The notes under the pieces are model-generated. The model did no database searches. It saw nothing but the letters and a program-made list of their open reading frames with translations, and was not told the DNA's origin. The position numbers and the translations under genes are program-made. A DNA stretch of 49,173 bases from a virus: positions 1 to 49,173 of the IMG/VR virus record IMGVR_UViG_3300037153_000350; one strand, given 5' to 3'. This document shows positions 7,951 to 16,546 of the stretch, piece after piece. Numbering within the stretch: the stretch's first letter is position 1; the number at the start of each line of letters is the position of its first letter.

Positions 7951-9620
7951 TGACCAGTCGCATCCAGGCACAGCGGTTTTTCAGTACCACCCAGCGCCCG
8001 GCCAACGGCTCGCGTCCCTCGGGTGAAATTTGGCTGAACTTTCCTGACCTCAAGCTGGGTATGATCGATCCAACGCAGACCGCGATCGATCTCTTGCCGG
8101 TGCGTGTTTACTCCCCTGCCGCGACCTATGGTCCGGGTGATTACGCCAGGGTGGCAGGCGTTCTGCAACGCGCCAAGATCACCATCCCGCCGCATGCTTT
8201 CATGCAATCCGAGTGGGACCCGGTGAACGCGCAAAGCGTCAACGATCTGCGCTACACCACCCAAACCCAGAACGACGCGCGTTATTACACGCAAACCCAA
8301 TCCAACGCGCTGTTCACCACCCAAGCACAGAACGATGCGCGCTACTGGACCCAGGCTCAGGCCGATGGGCGCTACCTCAAGCTCACCGGCGGCACGCTTA
8401 CCGGCATCATCGACGTGCCGTTGCCAGGTATCGGTTTCGGCGGCGGACACCATTTTGGTTTTGGCTGGGATGGGACCAACACCAACTACTATGTGGACAG
8501 CACCTTCATCGGCGCCATTGCCAACCAGGCGTGGGTCAATGGTCGCCTTGGAAATTATCTCCCAATCGCGGGTGGCACGATCACCGGCGCGCTCGCGGTT
8601 AATGGTTACACCACGCTGAATAACGCCACGATTAACGGCACCACGACGACGGGCACGATGGTTGCATCGGGCGCGGTCTACGCCGGTAATCGCACCGCGC
8701 TCTATCATGACGGCACCCGCGCGTATTGGTGGCTTGATGGTTCGAACACGTGGCAGATGCAGTGGACCGCCGGGGTGCTTTACTATCTCAACAACGTCGG
8801 CACCCAGCTCTGGCGTTGTGATAGTGCTGGCAGCACCTACAACGCCGGCAACGCTTCGATCGGAAATACCCTTACTGCTAATGGCACGATCTACGGTAAT
8901 GTTGGCCGGATCATATCCCAGGGCGCGCATAATCCCTCGCTTTGCTGCTACAGCACCGGCACTGCCACCGCCGGCGGCATCTGGGAGGAAAGCGGCACGG
9001 TCTATCTCGGCGGCATGAACGGCGACGGGACGCCTTCGGCAACCTTTGGCGGGTTCTCCAGCACCATCGTATTCTTCGCCTCGCGCACGGATTTCGCTGC
9101 GTATTACGCGGGTGGCACGCGCAACTACCAGTTCCAGAACAACTACCTGTTTCGGTTCACCGAAGGCGACGGCTGGCTGCACTATCAGGCGCCTGCTGGT
9201 TACCTCATGGAGATCGCCCCCGATGGGACGTTCTTCGTGGACGTGGGGCAGGCGTTCAAGCCAGGGGGTGGCTCCTGGGCGGCGCTCTCCGATCCGCGCT
9301 TCAAGTGCGATGAACAGCCCTACGCGTGCGGCCTGGGCAAAATCTTACAGTTAAAACCGATCAGTTTCCGCTATGACACGGACAAGGTGCGCCACGGTGT
9401 CGCGGGAGCCACCTATTACGGCTTTAACGCCGAAGACGTGCAACAAATCATGCCGGAGATGGTGTCCACCGGGACCGTCCGCGCGGCGGACGAGGACGGC
9501 ACGATGATGCACGCGTTAACCCTCGACCTGAGCGCGCTGCCCTTGGCTTTGGTCAACGCGATCCAGGAACTCGCAACCCGGCTGACCCGTCTGGAGAACG
9601 CCCATAATGCAACCGTTTGA
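7950..9620 (+). CDS. tail fibre with C-terminal S74 intramolecular chaperone
   Basis: 556 residues from ATG 7950, which overlaps the previous stop (TGATG). Near residues 85-155 is a repeated shaft motif (T-Q-x-Q-x-D-A-R-Y, four times) followed by Y-L-K-L-T-G-G-T-L-T-G. The last 110 residues form a peptidase S74 domain: S447-D-P-R-F-K452 matches the Ser-Lys dyad of endosialidase-type auto-chaperones, followed by Y-G-F-N-A-E-D-V and a C-terminal coiled coil. Such domains trimerise the fibre and then cleave themselves off, so the mature fibre should end just before Ser447. The middle has no recognised depolymerase fold. Likely host-recognition fibre. Confidence 0.88.
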   Translation: MTSRIQAQRFFSTTQRPANGSRPSGEIWLNFPDLKLGMIDPTQTAIDLLPVRVYSPAATYGPGDYARVAGVLQRAKITIPPHAFMQSEWDPVNAQSVNDLRYTTQTQNDARYYTQTQSNALFTTQAQNDARYWTQAQADGRYLKLTGGTLTGIIDVPLPGIGFGGGHHFGFGWDGTNTNYYVDSTFIGAIANQAWVNGRLGNYLPIAGGTITGALAVNGYTTLNNATINGTTTTGTMVASGAVYAGNRTALYHDGTRAYWWLDGSNTWQMQWTAGVLYYLNNVGTQLWRCDSAGSTYNAGNASIGNTLTANGTIYGNVGRIISQGAHNPSLCCYSTGTATAGGIWEESGTVYLGGMNGDGTPSATFGGFSSTIVFFASRTDFAAYYAGGTRNYQFQNNYLFRFTEGDGWLHYQAPAGYLMEIAPDGTFFVDVGQAFKPGGGSWAALSDPRFKCDEQPYACGLGKILQLKPISFRYDTDKVRHGVAGATYYGFNAEDVQQIMPEMVSTGTVRAADEDGTMMHALTLDLSALPLALVNAIQELATRLTRLENAHNATV

Positions 9621-9804
9621 TCCAACCGAGCGTCTGAGCGTGACGCTGGAAGCCCAACAGTGGAACCAGTTGCTGGGGCTTCTGGGGGAGGCGCCGGCGC
9701 CTTATCGCATCACCAACCCGCTGATCCAGATGTTGCTGAACCAGCTTAACCCGCCTGAACCAGCGTCGTTACAGAAGTTTCCACAGGAGGTTCGTTCATC
9801 ATGA
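9607..9804 (+). CDS. small hypothetical protein in fibre operon
   Basis: 65 residues, starting inside the last 14 bases of the fibre gene. The protein is helical with a Gln/Leu-rich middle (Q-Q-W-N-Q-L-L-G-L-L) and no membrane segment. Similar short proteins after fibre genes are common, but no family was recognised. Its 3' end contains the AGGAGG ribosome site of the next gene. Confidence 0.65.
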   Translation: MQPFDPTERLSVTLEAQQWNQLLGLLGEAPAPYRITNPLIQMLLNQLNPPEPASLQKFPQEVRSS

Positions 9805-9828
9805 GTATGACCCCATGAGTATGACCCC
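9801..9828 (+). repeat. 14-bp tandem duplication spanning a start codon
   Basis: ATGAGTATGACCCC occurs twice head to tail (9801-9814, 9815-9828). The AGGAGG at 9785-9790 is spaced correctly for the first ATG, whose frame stops after five codons at TGA 9816-9818. That stop overlaps the second ATG (9815), which opens the real gene. Confidence 0.95.
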
Positions 9829-10153
9829 GACACCCCGTCCGCCCACCCCGCCGGCGTCTGCCGACCCGGCGCCTGCAAAACCGGGGCAACACCAGAAAGC
9901 CACGGACGATCCTCCCGGCAAATATGGCTATCAGGGCCGGCCTCAAGGTGAGAAATCACCACCAGTGCCGGAATATGAGCCGGGCACCAATCCGCCGGGG
10001 ACAAATCCGCCGGTGGCTCCCGCACATGATCCGGCCACGACGCCCATTCCGGGTTCTATCCCAGGCATCGAGCGCCCGGATGGCGGTCCGGTCGAGGTCC
10101 CGCATGAGGACAAGGACAAGGAGCGGGACAAGAACGGTCCTCCCAAAAAATGA
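9815..10153 (+). CDS. proline-rich hypothetical protein
   Basis: 112 residues, Pro-, Gly- and charge-rich, without predicted helices or membrane segments. It ends in E-D-K-D-K-E-R-D-K encoded by GGACAA hexamers. Start ATG 9815 is the second copy of a duplicated start segment. Its own ribosome site is 24 bases away, so translation may depend on re-initiation after a five-codon leader. The stop overlaps the terminase start (ATGA). It could be a virion linker or small terminase substitute by position, but no motif supports either. Function unknown. Confidence 0.6.
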   Translation: MSMTPTPRPPTPPASADPAPAKPGQHQKATDDPPGKYGYQGRPQGEKSPPVPEYEPGTNPPGTNPPVAPAHDPATTPIPGSIPGIERPDGGPVEVPHEDKDKERDKNGPPKK

Positions 10154-11727
10154 AGGGCATGACCCCCGAAGAACAACGCTACGAACTCATCTTGAAACGG
10201 ATGATTGCGGTGCTTGACGCTGAGCACCGCATGATCCCGTTCACGCGTCTGATGATGCCGACGCCAAATCACCCCGCGGACCCTGATTTCAGTCGCTACG
10301 ACGTGCAGAAATTCCACGAGGTGATTGCCACGGCGCTTGAAGAACTCGAAGCCGGGCGGATCAAGCGCTTGATTATCTCACTGCCGCCGCGGCATGGCAA
10401 AACGCAGCTGGCCAGTAAGATGTTTCCGGCATGGTTTGCCGGGAGGAACCCTCATTCCAGTCTGATTTTCGGCACCTACAACGAGAAATTCAGCCAGGAT
10501 ATCGGTCGCGCGGTGCGCGATATCATGCTCTCGCCGCAATACAAGCAGGTTTTCCCGAACACGATCCTCAAATTCGACAGTCAGGCGTCGGATCGGCTGC
10601 AAACCACCATGGGCGGCATTCTGGCGTTTGTCGGGCGCGGTGGCACGACCACCGGGCGTGGCGGTGACGTGCTGATCATCGATGATCCGCTGAAAGACCG
10701 TCAGGAAGCTGACAGCCCGGTGATCCGGGATGCACTCTGGACGTGGTTCACCCAGGTGATCGCCTCGCGCCTCATGGATGAAAGCGGTCGGATCATGTTG
10801 ATCCAGACCCGCTGGCACCAGGATGACCTTGTTGGGCGGCTGACCGACCCGATGAACACGTTTTACGACGAAGAAGAGGCCAAAGAGTGGCACATCATCG
10901 ATCTTCCGGCACTCGCCATGGCTGGCGCGGACGATGCGATCGGGCGTGAGGATGGGGATGCGCTCTGGCCGGGCCGTTTCGGGCGTAATTTCCTCTTAGG
11001 GCTGCAACGCCGTGACAGCCGTGGCTTCTCGGCACTCTACCAGGGCCGTCCAAGCCCGGCTTCCGGCACGTTTTTCAGCGTCAAATGGCTGCACACCTAC
11101 CGCCCGGCGGAATTGCCTGGAAATCTGCGCTGTTACGGGGCGTCAGACCATGCCGTGAGCCTCAAGCAATACGCCGATAAGACGTGCCTGATGGTGGTTG
11201 GGCTGGATATGGATGAAAACATCTGGGTTTTGCCCGATCTGGTGTGGCGCACCATGACTGCGGAGCAGACCACCGAGGCGATGCTCCGCATGATGAAGGC
11301 GCATAAACCCCTCTTCTGGTGGGCGGAGCGCTCGCACATCTCCAAATCGATCGGACCGTTCCTACGGAAACGTATGCTGGAGACGCACACGTTTTGTTCG
11401 CTGATCGAGATGCAGCCCATAGCCGACAAGCAGACCCGCGCGCAGAGTATTCAGGGCCGTATGTCCATGGACAAGGTGCGTTTCCCGGAACGGGCCTCCT
11501 GGTGGCCGGCGGCGCGCGATCAGATGCTGAAATTTCCCCACGACGCGCATGACGATTTCGTGGACACGCTCGCATACGTGGGTTTGGGGCTGACCCTTCA
11601 GGTCGGCGCCGCCACGCCCAAAGCGCGCCCACGAGACAACACCGAAGGCACGTTTGGCTGGCTCAAGGAGCAGCGGGACAAGGCTGAGCGCGCGGTGAAA
11701 GTGGGCTTCGCCACGGGGGGATGGTAA
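10150..11727 (+). CDS. terL: terminase large subunit
   Basis: 525 residues. The ATPase half has a Walker A-like P-P-R-H-G-K-T-Q (about 79-86), Walker B V-L-I-I-D-D (174-179), a G-R-G-G-T-T-T-G-R-G-G segment before it, and the coupling motif I-Q-T-R-W-H. The C-terminal nuclease half begins with the acidic G-A-S-D-H near 325 and has H-D-D-F-V-D-T near the end, as in RNase H-fold terminase nucleases. Length is usual for the family. Start ATG 10150 overlaps the preceding stop by 4 bases; ATG 10159 is an alternative. It motors DNA into the prohead at the portal encoded next door. Confidence 0.95.
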   Translation: MKGMTPEEQRYELILKRMIAVLDAEHRMIPFTRLMMPTPNHPADPDFSRYDVQKFHEVIATALEELEAGRIKRLIISLPPRHGKTQLASKMFPAWFAGRNPHSSLIFGTYNEKFSQDIGRAVRDIMLSPQYKQVFPNTILKFDSQASDRLQTTMGGILAFVGRGGTTTGRGGDVLIIDDPLKDRQEADSPVIRDALWTWFTQVIASRLMDESGRIMLIQTRWHQDDLVGRLTDPMNTFYDEEEAKEWHIIDLPALAMAGADDAIGREDGDALWPGRFGRNFLLGLQRRDSRGFSALYQGRPSPASGTFFSVKWLHTYRPAELPGNLRCYGASDHAVSLKQYADKTCLMVVGLDMDENIWVLPDLVWRTMTAEQTTEAMLRMMKAHKPLFWWAERSHISKSIGPFLRKRMLETHTFCSLIEMQPIADKQTRAQSIQGRMSMDKVRFPERASWWPAARDQMLKFPHDAHDDFVDTLAYVGLGLTLQVGAATPKARPRDNTEGTFGWLKEQRDKAERAVKVGFATGGW

Positions 11728-11730
11728 TTC

Positions 11731-14058
11731 GTGAGCGATTTTGTCCCGACCCTTGGCGTTGTCCCGCCTGACACTGATCCTTCGGTCAGTGTCAATACAC
11801 CGGGCTTGTCCTCAACCCAGAAATTCATTCAGCGCGACCCGCCGCAGCCGCCTGATCCGCGGCGCAAACTGGTCAACCGCTGGACCAGCAAGGTTCGCCG
11901 CGCCAAGGCGTTCTGGAAGCCTACGTTTAGGCGCATGCGCGAAAACATGGAGTTCGTCGAAGGCCGGCAGTGGTCGAACATGCCGCGCAATGACGAGCAC
12001 ACGCGTGATGATCGTTACGTTGCGAACATATGTCTGCGGCATGTGCTTCAGCGCACGGCGGAGCTTTACCCGAACAACCCGAAGATGCGGGCCAAGCGCG
12101 CGCCCAAGCTTCTGGCGACCACCTGGGACGGCACGCTGGCTTCGCTGCAACAGGCCGAACAGGGCATCGCCATGGCGGCGCAGTCGGGGTTGCCGCCGAT
12201 GCTGGCTGATCCGCAGGGGGCGGCGGTGTTGCGTGACGCGATGATGATCAAGCAGTTTGACGACCTCATGTCCCGGATCGGAGACACGCTGGAAATTCTT
12301 TACGATTACAACATTCGGGCGCAGACGCATCCGTTCAAAACCTGCATGAAGATGACCGTGCGGCGTGCGATCATCACCAGTGTGGGCTACGTTAAGATCG
12401 GGTTTCAGCGTGCCATGCGCCTCTCGCCCGAGATCGAACAGCGCATCGCTGACATGAGCGAGCGTTTGGCGAACATCGAACGTCTCGCGGCGGACTTGGC
12501 TGATGATGAAATCCAGAAGGACAGCGCCGACGCGGAGGAATTGCGTCTGGCGATCCAAAGCCTGACCGCCGAGGGTCAGCTCGTCGTGCGTGAGGGGCTG
12601 ACGTTTGATTACCCTGACAGCACGGCGATCATCCCTGACCCGCATTGCCGCAGCCTGCGTGGCTTTCTGGGCGCGGACTGGGTGGCACAGGAGTACCTGC
12701 TCACCCCGGACGAAATCGAGGAAATCTACATGATCGACGTGGGCAGTTCGTATACTGCCTATGACGAGAACGGTAATTCCACCGGTTACGAACCCACTAT
12801 CACCGACCATTTCCAACCCAACCCGAACCGGGCTGGATACGATGATTATGTTGATCCCTACCGCGCGGCGGTGTGGGAAATTTACTCGCGTAAAGACGGT
12901 TCGGTCTACATCGTGTGTGATGGCTATCCGGATTTTCTCCAGGAACCCACCCCACCGCCGGCTGAGATCGGCCGGTTCTGGCCCTGGTTCGCCTTTGTCC
13001 TGAATGAAGGCTACGACGAGCGGCGCACCTATCCGCAGTCCGATATCGACCTGATGCGAGACATGCAGTTGGAGCTGAACCGCGCCCGACAGGGCCTACG
13101 CGAACATCGCCGCGCCAATCGGCCCAAGACCGCCGTCGCGTCGGGTATTCTCGAAGAACAGGATTTGGAGAAACTCCGCACTCATCCGGCGAACGCGCTC
13201 TTGGAACTCAATGCCTTGGCGCCGGGACAAAAGATCGATGATGTGCTCCAGGTGGTGAAGATGCCGCCGATCGATCCGGCGGTCTATGACACCGCGCCGG
13301 TGTTTGAGGATGTACTGCGCGTGCTGGGATCGGATCAGGCGGACCAAGGCACCACGTCTGGTGCCACCGCGACTGAGGTGAGTGTCGCGGAGTTCTCTCA
13401 GAACACCGACACCACGTCGATTATCGATGACATGAACGACATGCTTTCGGAGATGGCGCAGGGGGCGAGTGAAATCCTCATCCTCAACGTGGCGCCCGAG
13501 ACCGTGCAGCAGATCGTCGGCCCCGGCGCGGTGTGGCCACAATTGGACAAGCAGACCGTCGCGAATAACGTCTATCTGGAGGTAGACGCCGGCGCCAACG
13601 GGCCGCCCAATCGTCAGCAGGACGTGCAGATGCTGACGCAGTTGGTGCCTCTACTCCAACGCATCCCTGGCATTTCGCCCGAATGGCTGGCGCGGCAGCT
13701 GATCCGCCGCATGGGTGACGATATCGACCTCAGTGAGGCGTTCACACAGGGCCTCCCAAGCATGGAGGCGCTGAACCAGTTGATGGGTCAGCCCGCGGCG
13801 CCGCCGGGCGCTGCACCCGGTCCCGGCGGGCCGGAAGGGGCAGGGAAGGGACCTCCCCGCCCCGGCGATCCAGGGCAGGACCCCAACGCCCAAGGACCCG
13901 CGGGCCTGACCAATTCCATCCAGGCACCGTGGACCCAGGGGGCGCTGGGGCCGCGCGTGCCGCCGTTGCAGGTTTACGGCGCCAACGGCAACCGCCCCGG
14001 CATGGGCGGAGCGATGCCGCGTGGTGCCATGTCCAATCCGGGAATGCCGACACCGTGA
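11731..14058 (+). CDS. portal protein
   Basis: 775 residues, start GTG 11731 three bases after terL. The segment R-M-R-E-N-M-E-F-V-E-G-R-Q-W and N-P-K-M-R-A-K-R are typical of podovirus portals of this type. Helical mid-region with a coiled coil near residues 230-290, then the long stem helices around 540-620. The last 90 residues are Gly/Pro-rich and disordered. Portals form a dodecameric channel at one capsid vertex and dock the terminase and the tail. Position after terL and before scaffold/capsid supports the call. Confidence 0.88.
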   Translation: MSDFVPTLGVVPPDTDPSVSVNTPGLSSTQKFIQRDPPQPPDPRRKLVNRWTSKVRRAKAFWKPTFRRMRENMEFVEGRQWSNMPRNDEHTRDDRYVANICLRHVLQRTAELYPNNPKMRAKRAPKLLATTWDGTLASLQQAEQGIAMAAQSGLPPMLADPQGAAVLRDAMMIKQFDDLMSRIGDTLEILYDYNIRAQTHPFKTCMKMTVRRAIITSVGYVKIGFQRAMRLSPEIEQRIADMSERLANIERLAADLADDEIQKDSADAEELRLAIQSLTAEGQLVVREGLTFDYPDSTAIIPDPHCRSLRGFLGADWVAQEYLLTPDEIEEIYMIDVGSSYTAYDENGNSTGYEPTITDHFQPNPNRAGYDDYVDPYRAAVWEIYSRKDGSVYIVCDGYPDFLQEPTPPPAEIGRFWPWFAFVLNEGYDERRTYPQSDIDLMRDMQLELNRARQGLREHRRANRPKTAVASGILEEQDLEKLRTHPANALLELNALAPGQKIDDVLQVVKMPPIDPAVYDTAPVFEDVLRVLGSDQADQGTTSGATATEVSVAEFSQNTDTTSIIDDMNDMLSEMAQGASEILILNVAPETVQQIVGPGAVWPQLDKQTVANNVYLEVDAGANGPPNRQQDVQMLTQLVPLLQRIPGISPEWLARQLIRRMGDDIDLSEAFTQGLPSMEALNQLMGQPAAPPGAAPGPGGPEGAGKGPPRPGDPGQDPNAQGPAGLTNSIQAPWTQGALGPRVPPLQVYGANGNRPGMGGAMPRGAMSNPGMPTP

Positions 14059-14071
14059 GAGGGGCGCAGGC

Positions 14072-14245
14072 ATGTTCGATGGCAGTCACTTTCATCTGGA
14101 ACCAGACCCAGAGGATATTCAGCCGATCCCGGAGGTTACGCCGACGATGTTGGACGCGGTGTATCTGGTCATGGTGCTGAGCGGCATGATGATCGCGTTT
14201 ACGGGACTGTTCGTCATCGCGCTGGCAGCGCTGGGAAAGGAATGA
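14072..14245 (+). CDS. small single-pass membrane protein
   Basis: 57 residues. An acidic N-terminus (about 25 residues, D-P-E-D-I-Q-P-I-P-E) is followed by one hydrophobic segment, L-D-A-V-Y-L-V-M-V-L-S-G-M-M-I-A-F to A-L-A-A-L. Start ATG 14072 is chosen over upstream codons because GAGAGGGGC precedes it. It lies alone between portal and beta-helix genes. It could be a minor virion or holin-like protein, but only the topology is visible. Confidence 0.65.
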   Translation: MFDGSHFHLEPDPEDIQPIPEVTPTMLDAVYLVMVLSGMMIAFTGLFVIALAALGKE

Positions 14246-14248
14246 TCC

Positions 14249-15325
14249 ATGTCGATCTTGACGGTTGGCCCTGATGGGATGTTTCCGACGATCGGACAGG
14301 CGATCGCGCAGTCTGGCGACGGTGATGTGATCCGTGTCACGGGCGGCACGTATACTGATGACGTGTGCCAGATTTTCCGCAACGTCACGCTTCAGGCGGT
14401 CGGTTCGCGGGTGGTGATGAACTGCACAAAGAACATCAGTAATCGCAAAGGCATCTTTATCGTGGGTGGCACCAACGCCGCGCCCGCGGTGCGCATTGAC
14501 GGGTTTGATTTTGTCAATGCGAAAGTAAGCAACGCGGACGGTGGCAATGGCGCTGGCATACGCTTCCAGAATGGGTCTTTGTCTCTGACCAATTGCTGGT
14601 TCCGTGGGTGTCAGAACGGCATTCTCGCAACGCCCATTTACAAGGGCACGGGTGCCATCTCGATCGACCGCACTGAATTTGGTGGCTGTGGATCAGGCAC
14701 CGGCCAGACGCATAATTGTTACGTCGGTTACATCGACACGCTGAATTTCACCAACAGTTATTCACATGACTGCAAGGTTGGGCATCTTCTGAAGACGCGT
14801 GCCAACTCCAACACCATCGCCAGCAGTCGGCTCTATGATAACACCTCAAACGCGTCTTACGAGCTTGACGTGCCGAACGGGGGCAATCTCAGCGTCACCA
14901 ATTGTGTGATCCAGCAGGGCGCTAATTCGCAGAACGGGAATATCATGACGTATGCCGTGGGCGCGGCGCAGTTTGGCTTATCTCCGGGCCGCGCGGCGAC
15001 GATCGCTAACAACACGATCGTTAATGATAAAACCACGTCGTTCCCGCAAATGCTCTTAAATCAGGCGCCCTTCGCGGTGAACATCCAGGGCAACGCGCTC
15101 TGGCAGGTTCCCCTGACTAAGCTCTGCAAAGGGCCTTACGTTGCATCCGGCAACACAGTTCTGGATGCGCGGCCAACGCTTGATACCAAGCATCCGTTTC
15201 TGACTAAATTCCCGAAAACTACTGAGGAAGAAGATGCGGCAATGGAAGTTGCGCCGGAAGAGGAAGATTTCGACGTGATCGAAGCCTTCGACGTGAACGA
15301 GTTCTCTGAAATAGAAGAGGAATAA
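14249..15325 (+). CDS. right-handed beta-helix protein
   Basis: 358 residues with a pectate-lyase-like solenoid: repeated G-x-x-I, L-x-x-V-x-N-x-x-I and N-C-x-I-x-x-G coils from about residue 20 to 300 (for example G-N-G-A-G-I-R-F, L-S-V-T-N-C-V-I, I-A-N-N-T-I-V). The C-terminal 45 residues are strongly acidic (E-E-E-D, E-I-E-E-E). Phage beta-helix proteins are often tailspikes that bind or cut surface polysaccharide, but this one sits between portal and scaffold rather than with the fibres. No catalytic residues could be assigned. AAGGA precedes the ATG. Virion decoration or tailspike are both possible. Confidence 0.7.
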   Translation: MSILTVGPDGMFPTIGQAIAQSGDGDVIRVTGGTYTDDVCQIFRNVTLQAVGSRVVMNCTKNISNRKGIFIVGGTNAAPAVRIDGFDFVNAKVSNADGGNGAGIRFQNGSLSLTNCWFRGCQNGILATPIYKGTGAISIDRTEFGGCGSGTGQTHNCYVGYIDTLNFTNSYSHDCKVGHLLKTRANSNTIASSRLYDNTSNASYELDVPNGGNLSVTNCVIQQGANSQNGNIMTYAVGAAQFGLSPGRAATIANNTIVNDKTTSFPQMLLNQAPFAVNIQGNALWQVPLTKLCKGPYVASGNTVLDARPTLDTKHPFLTKFPKTTEEEDAAMEVAPEEEDFDVIEAFDVNEFSEIEEE

Positions 15326-15329
15326 CCAA

Positions 15330-15731
15330 ATGCCAGCAGTTCCGATCCAGGTTGATGGCGTTTTGTATGATTTGCTCAACAAAACGACGCAAAGGGTCGT
15401 TTTGCAGGGTCAAGCGAGCATTTCTGGTTTGGAGGTCGGCGGGGGGCCGATTTTTCCGCCGGAGCAACCGCCCGCGGGCGGAAAACCACCAATCCCGGTT
15501 CATCCAATTTGGGGGCCGCCGGGGTTTAATCCGCCAGGGGCGGGCATGCCTCCGGGGATTTGGGGTGGACCTGTCGTGCCGCCAGATGCAGGTCCCCCCG
15601 GTGGCGGTGCGCCGCCACCCGATGGCGGAGACAAGCCCCCGCCGACCGATCATGGTGGCTGGGGGTTCGTCGCTGAATGGTCGCGCTGGGGGTATTTCCC
15701 CGGTCCGACCGAGCTGGCGCCGAAAGGTTGA
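15330..15731 (+). CDS. proline/glycine-rich hypothetical protein
   Basis: 133 residues. The first 35 are an ordered-looking beta segment (V-P-I-Q-V-D-G-V-L-Y-D-L-L), the rest is Pro/Gly-rich (G-P-P-G-F-N-P-P-G-A-G-M-P-P) with a Trp-containing tail. Start ATG 15330 follows GAAGAGGAA. It has no recognised family. The low-complexity body suggests a flexible virion or linker protein. It is the last gene before the independently controlled PEP-CTERM gene. Confidence 0.6.
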   Translation: MPAVPIQVDGVLYDLLNKTTQRVVLQGQASISGLEVGGGPIFPPEQPPAGGKPPIPVHPIWGPPGFNPPGAGMPPGIWGGPVVPPDAGPPGGGAPPPDGGDKPPPTDHGGWGFVAEWSRWGYFPGPTELAPKG

Positions 15732-15741
15732 CCCTGGTTTG

Positions 15742-15780
15742 TTGTCTTACCGTCCTGTAAGCTACTACAGGACAAGACAA
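15742..15780 (+). promoter_or_regulatory. hairpin abutting the PEP-CTERM ribosome site
   Basis: TTGTCTT (15742-15748), a three-base bulge, GTCCTGTA (15752-15759), six-base loop, TACAGGAC (15766-15773) and AAGACAA (15774-15780): 15 base pairs in total. The right arm overlaps the first two bases of the AAGGA ribosome site (15779-15783). It could hide or expose the start of the next gene, or act as a processing site. There is no T-tract, so it is not an ordinary terminator. Confidence 0.55.
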
Positions 15781-15791
15781 GGACACGAACC

Positions 15792-16484
15792 ATGCGTAAT
15801 CGAGCTGTTTTCGCCGTGGCGGCGGGTCTGCTCGCCACGGCGATCTTGGGTTTGGGCGGGGCGTTGCACCTAGCCCATGCCGCAAACCTCGCCGTATTCG
15901 GCCAGACCAGTCACAGCAACACGCTGGTGGCGACCACCAACGGAGCAAACACCCAGACCACACTCACGATCGACAATGCCGCGATCGATATCAGCCAGCT
16001 CATCTCAGGCGCGCCGCCGGTGACCACGTTCTTCGATCTGCACGCGACCTCCAACGACGCCGCGGTGCCGTTCCTGGGCGCGGTCATCCAGCACTACGAT
16101 GGCTCGTTTTGTCTGACCTCCGCGATCAACTGCGGTGGGGTCAATGTACTCTCCGGGCAGTTCTCGGATGCTGCCTTCGGGGCGATCGGGGGGCCTGGGC
16201 TGGTCATCAACGTGAACAACCCACCGGACACGCTGACCCTGACCTCGGATATTATCCCGGCAACCGACCTCGCGGCGCCTAATGCGCTAAGCCTGGGGTT
16301 CACCAACATTCCTGATCCGGGACTGCATATCGTGGGCACGACGATCGCACCCCTGACCGCTTCTTTTGCCGGCACCGTGTCGGCACAGACGGTGCCTGTG
16401 TCGGAGCCGGGCAGCCTTGCCGTGTTCGGCGGTGCACTCGTGTTGATGGCAGGGGTCTTGCGTCTGCCGCGCCGGCGGTTGTAA
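15792..16484 (+). CDS. secreted PEP-CTERM sorting-domain protein
   Basis: 230 residues. An N-terminal signal peptide (R-N-R-A then a hydrophobic core to A-H-A about residue 30) is followed by a beta-rich, Thr/Asn-rich body of about 170 residues with two cysteines. The C-terminal 28 residues are V-S-E-P-G-S, a hydrophobic helix L-A-V-F-G-G-A-L-V-L-M-A-G and L-P-R-R-R-L. That order (motif, transmembrane helix, Arg cluster) is the PEP-CTERM signal recognised by exosortase in many Gram-negative bacteria; here the motif is S-E-P rather than V-P-E-P. No exosortase is encoded here, so sorting would rely on the host. A hairpin at its 5' side and a terminator at 16522-16546 make it a self-contained 'moron' cargo gene inside the virion operon. 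Confidence 0.85.
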   Translation: MRNRAVFAVAAGLLATAILGLGGALHLAHAANLAVFGQTSHSNTLVATTNGANTQTTLTIDNAAIDISQLISGAPPVTTFFDLHATSNDAAVPFLGAVIQHYDGSFCLTSAINCGGVNVLSGQFSDAAFGAIGGPGLVINVNNPPDTLTLTSDIIPATDLAAPNALSLGFTNIPDPGLHIVGTTIAPLTASFAGTVSAQTVPVSEPGSLAVFGGALVLMAGVLRLPRRRL

Positions 16485-16521
16485 GGTTTTCTCCCCTAAC
16501 ATCTACGATCTGTTGTGATCT

Positions 16522-16546
16522 CCCGGCCGAAAGGCCGGGATTTTTT
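16522..16546 (+). terminator. rho-independent terminator after the PEP-CTERM gene
   Basis: CCCGGCC, GAAA tetraloop, GGCCGGG, then A and a run of six T. Placed 38 bases after the PEP-CTERM stop. It separates that gene from the scaffold/capsid genes. Confidence 0.92.

Noticed and set aside
7911-9182. 423-codon minus-strand open frame opposite the S74 fibre gene
   Set aside because: Composition is that of an antisense frame in GC-rich DNA; the plus strand encodes a clear fibre with S74 motif.
11812-12816. 334-codon minus-strand open frame opposite the portal gene
   Set aside because: Antisense shadow of the portal gene, His/Arg-rich, with no motif or ribosome site.
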